Source: Rhodanobacteraceae bacterium (lineage in GTDB: Bacteria; Pseudomonadota; Gammaproteobacteria; Xanthomonadales; Rhodanobacteraceae). From it: a DNA stretch of 6,672 nucleotides. The notes under the pieces were generated by a model. It did no database searches, was not told the DNA's origin, and saw only the letters and a list, made by a program, of their open reading frames with translations. This document shows, one piece after another, positions 4,653 to 6,672 of the stretch; position 1 is the first letter of the stretch, and every line of letters begins with the position of its first letter. Position numbers and translations under genes: made by a program. Location: positions 1 through 6,672 of the forward strand of contig JAAXIA010000170.1 in assembly GCA_012270595.1 (NCBI GenBank). The letters are read 5' to 3'.

Positions 4653-6158
4653 ATGATTGCTGACACGGCCTATAATGTGGGCATGTTGGTTTTTTCTCGC
4701 CATCACGGTCTTTACCGTGCGGAGCAGGTGCGTGCACTCGATCGCCGTGCGATCGACGTGCTGGGCGTTGCGGGCATCGAGCTGATGCACCGTGCGGCTG
4801 GGGCCGGGCTGGCAAGCCTGCGTCGGCACTGGCCGCAGGCACGTCGGCTTGCTGTGGGTTGTGGGCCGGGCAATAACGGGGGAGATGGTTTTCTTCTGGC
4901 CATGCTTGCGCGTGCCGCAGGGTTGCATGTGGAGCTTATGGCATTGGCTGATACGGTTAGCACTGAGGCAGTCCAGGCACGCCAGTTATGGGAACAGGCC
5001 GGTGGTGTCACCTGTCGCTGGTACGCAGGTGATGATCTGCCGGTGGCCGATGTCTATGTTGATGCACTCTATGGTACCGGTTTGCATCGTGCGCCAGGTG
5101 ATGATGCTGCAGCTCTGATTGAACGCTTTAACGCCAGTGCCAGGCCAGTTCTCGCGCTGGATGTTCCTTCAGGGCTTGATGCTGATACGGGACAGTGTCC
5201 AGGGCGAGCAGTACGTGCCACGGTCACCGTCAGTTTTATTGCTGCCAAGCGCGGTTTGTATACCGGGCAGTCTGCTGACCATGTGGGTGCGTTGGAACTT
5301 GCCAGCCTTGATCTTTCCGAAACATTGTGGGAAGGCGCTGAGCCTGACGCCCAGCTTCTTGCCGCCGCGTGTCTGCCTTCACGTCAGCGCACAGGGCATA
5401 AGGGAAATTATGGTCACGTGCTGGCCATCGGTGGCGATGCGGGCATGCATGGCGCAATTGAATTGTGCGGCAAGGCTGCTTTGCGCAGTGGTGCCGGTCT
5501 GGTCAGTGTGGCGACCTGTCGTTCTTCTTCATACAAGCCTGGGTGTCCTGAACTGATGGGACATGGTGTAGACGGGCCACAAACGCTGCAGGCACTGCTC
5601 CATCGCGCCGATGTGCTGGCTCTTGGTCCGGGGCTTGGACAGCGGTCATGGGGACGTGAGCTATGGTTTGCTGCGCTCCATGCCGGTAAACCGTCAGTGT
5701 TGGATGCCGATGCCTTGAACTTGCTGGCGCGCGAACCACGGCGCTTTGATCATCCTGTGGTGCTTACTCCCCATCCGGGAGAGGCAGCGCGTTTGTTGCA
5801 GGGAAGTTGTGTGGATGTCCAGGCGGATCGCTTTGCTGCCGCCCGAACCCTGGCGGTGCGCTACCACGCTGTCGTGGTGCTCAAAGGGGCTGGTAGCCTG
5901 GTGGCTGACCCAGCTGGCAAGCTGGCTGTCTGTCCGTGGGGCAACCCAGGGATGGCCAGTGGTGGCATGGGCGATGTACTCACCGGTGTGATTGCGGCCT
6001 GTTGGGCGCAGGGTTGTGATGCGTGGCAGGCGGCCTGTCTGGGCGTCGGACTACATGCGCGTGCAGGTGATCGTGCCGCAGCAGAGAGCGGGGAGCGCGG
6101 TTTGCTTGCCAGTGATCTGTTTCCATACTTGCGACTGCTTGGAAATGGATGCGAATAG
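4653..6158 (+). CDS. nnr: bifunctional NAD(P)HX epimerase / ADP-dependent dehydratase
   Basis: Repairs hydrated NADH and NADPH. The N-terminal YjeF_N domain interconverts R and S epimers, and the C-terminal ribokinase-like domain dehydrates S-NAD(P)HX using ADP. The 501-residue product aligns end to end with E. coli YjeF. Epimerase motifs are GPGNNGGDG at 71-79, VDALYGTG at 136-143 with Asp137, and ALDVPSGLDADTG at 168-180. Dehydratase motifs are GHKGNYGHVLAIGGD at 248-262, GPGLG at 325-329, DADALN at 351-356, HPGEAARL at 374-381, KGAG at 411-414 and GMASGGMGDVL at 433-443, with catalytic Asp441. No domain is missing. The start is doubtful: ATG 4653 has no Shine-Dalgarno (A-rich upstream). 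ATG 4683 (MLVFSRHH, 491 residues) sits just after a TATAAT and could be leaderless. tsaE starts 6 bases after the stop, so the two form an operon. Confidence 0.97.
   Translation: MIADTAYNVGMLVFSRHHGLYRAEQVRALDRRAIDVLGVAGIELMHRAAGAGLASLRRHWPQARRLAVGCGPGNNGGDGFLLAMLARAAGLHVELMALADTVSTEAVQARQLWEQAGGVTCRWYAGDDLPVADVYVDALYGTGLHRAPGDDAAALIERFNASARPVLALDVPSGLDADTGQCPGRAVRATVTVSFIAAKRGLYTGQSADHVGALELASLDLSETLWEGAEPDAQLLAAACLPSRQRTGHKGNYGHVLAIGGDAGMHGAIELCGKAALRSGAGLVSVATCRSSSYKPGCPELMGHGVDGPQTLQALLHRADVLALGPGLGQRSWGRELWFAALHAGKPSVLDADALNLLAREPRRFDHPVVLTPHPGEAARLLQGSCVDVQADRFAAARTLAVRYHAVVVLKGAGSLVADPAGKLAVCPWGNPGMASGGMGDVLTGVIAACWAQGCDAWQAACLGVGLHARAGDRAAAESGERGLLASDLFPYLRLLGNGCE
4671..4676 (+). promoter_or_regulatory. 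consensus -10 (TATAAT) just upstream of nnr
   Basis: A perfect TATAAT ends 6 bases before ATG 4683, so a sigma-70 transcript from it would start at about that ATG. No good -35 is visible 16-18 bases upstream, where the sequence is A/C-rich, and there is no extended -10 TG. The element lies within the first ten codons if nnr is started at ATG 4653. Confidence 0.35.
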
Positions 6159-6164
6159 GACCAG

Positions 6165-6672
6165 ATGGCCATGGATGTCGGTATAGAAACGGAAGAGGGC
6201 TATTGCATCCTTCCGGATGAAGAGGCCACTACCTTCCTTGGAGGACAAGGTGCGGCTGGTTTGCAAAATGGTGGTCTTGTCGTGTACCTGTATGGGGAGC
6301 AGGGCGCTGGAAAGACCAGCTTTGCACGGGCGTTTCTTGCTGCTCTTGGCGTTGGTGAGCGGATCAAAAGCCCCACCTACAGCCTGGTCGAGACGTATCG
6401 AGTCTGTGCGCGAACGTTTTGGCATATGGATTTGTACCGTATCGCCGATCCTGGCGAGCTGGAGTGGCTTGGTCTTGACAACTTGTTCGAACCAGCCTCC
6501 GTGGTGCTTGTGGAATGGCCCGAGCATGGCCATGGCGTGTTGCCGCCTCCGGATATGTGTATCTACATGAGTTACGCCGCATTGGGGCGTCGAGCACTAT
6601 TGCAGGCAAAGAGCGCGCGTGGTCGGCAGCTTTTACAGCATCTGCGTGCATCGAGGTTGGTAAACCACAACC
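6165..6672 (+). CDS. tsaE: tRNA t6A biosynthesis ATPase TsaE (3' end beyond window)
   Basis: P-loop ATPase that works with TsaB, TsaC and TsaD to make N6-threonylcarbamoyladenosine at position 37 of ANN-decoding tRNAs. It is open to the window edge, so only the first 169 codons are seen. Motifs match E. coli TsaE (YjeE): Walker A GEQGAGKT at 44-51, SPTYSLVETY at 69-78, HMDLYRIADPGELEWLGL at 87-104 and LVEWPEHGHGVLP at 115-127. E. coli TsaE ends near residue 153, so this one already has a longer tail (RARGRQLLQHLR-like, basic). It follows the nnr stop by 6 bases and is probably translationally linked. AGGA (6157-6160) overlaps the nnr stop at 4 nt from ATG 6165 or 10 nt from ATG 6171, so either Met could start it. 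In E. coli the next genes are an amidase and mutL, expected beyond the edge. Confidence 0.96.
   Translation, partial: MAMDVGIETEEGYCILPDEEATTFLGGQGAAGLQNGGLVVYLYGEQGAGKTSFARAFLAALGVGERIKSPTYSLVETYRVCARTFWHMDLYRIADPGELEWLGLDNLFEPASVVLVEWPEHGHGVLPPPDMCIYMSYAALGRRALLQAKSARGRQLLQHLRASRLVNHN

Noticed and set aside
5119..5556. 145-codon plus-strand frame and other alternative frames inside nnr
   Set aside because: The nnr frame carries all epimerase and dehydratase motifs without interruption; the others are frame shadows in GC-rich coding DNA.
6051..6651. Minus-strand frames of 95-160 codons and a 117-codon plus-strand frame at the right edge
   Set aside because: They overlap the tsaE frame, which has Walker A and all family motifs and simply lacks a stop because the window ends.
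1..6672. CRISPR array, tRNA or rRNA genes, insertion-sequence transposase or phage genes
   Set aside because: I looked for regularly spaced repeats, tRNA T-loop/acceptor patterns and transposase-like frames on both strands and saw none.

Overview
The window looks like chromosome of a gammaproteobacterium, most likely Xanthomonadaceae and best guess Xylella. This rests on three things: a short NAD kinase, the queG / nnr / tsaE gene order shared with E. coli and relatives, and moderate-GC housekeeping genes interrupted by AT-rich lineage-specific genes with a heptanucleotide repeat. The species guess is inference from memory of such genomes; no search was possible.

Layout. Bases 1-347 hold no gene I can support. 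nadK (NAD kinase) follows on the plus strand, then a small ORF at 1317-1565 with a strong ribosome binding site, a signal peptide and two 21-residue repeats. A gene-poor stretch (1566-1982) leads to an AT-rich gene for a small exported protein (1983-2480), closed by a likely intrinsic terminator. queG (epoxyqueuosine reductase) runs convergently on the minus strand (2579-3685). After another gene-poor stretch (3686-4119) comes a second gene (4120-4626), a diverged paralogue of the first exported protein, carrying an in-gene 7-bp tandem repeat. The window ends with nnr (bifunctional NAD(P)HX epimerase/dehydratase) and the first 169 codons of tsaE, which runs off the end.

The conserved genes are housekeeping. 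NadK makes NADP, Nnr repairs hydrated NAD(P)H, QueG finishes queuosine and TsaE supports the t6A tRNA modification. In E. coli queG and the nnr homologue (yjeF) are adjacent and divergent, followed by tsaE, amiB and mutL. Here the exported-protein paralogue and its flank sit inside that divergent pair.

The most interesting content is accessory: the exported-protein paralogues on both sides of queG, the (CAGGGGA) repeat that would switch one of them off with any single-unit change, and the secreted-peptide candidate whose repeats also fold as REP-like hairpins.
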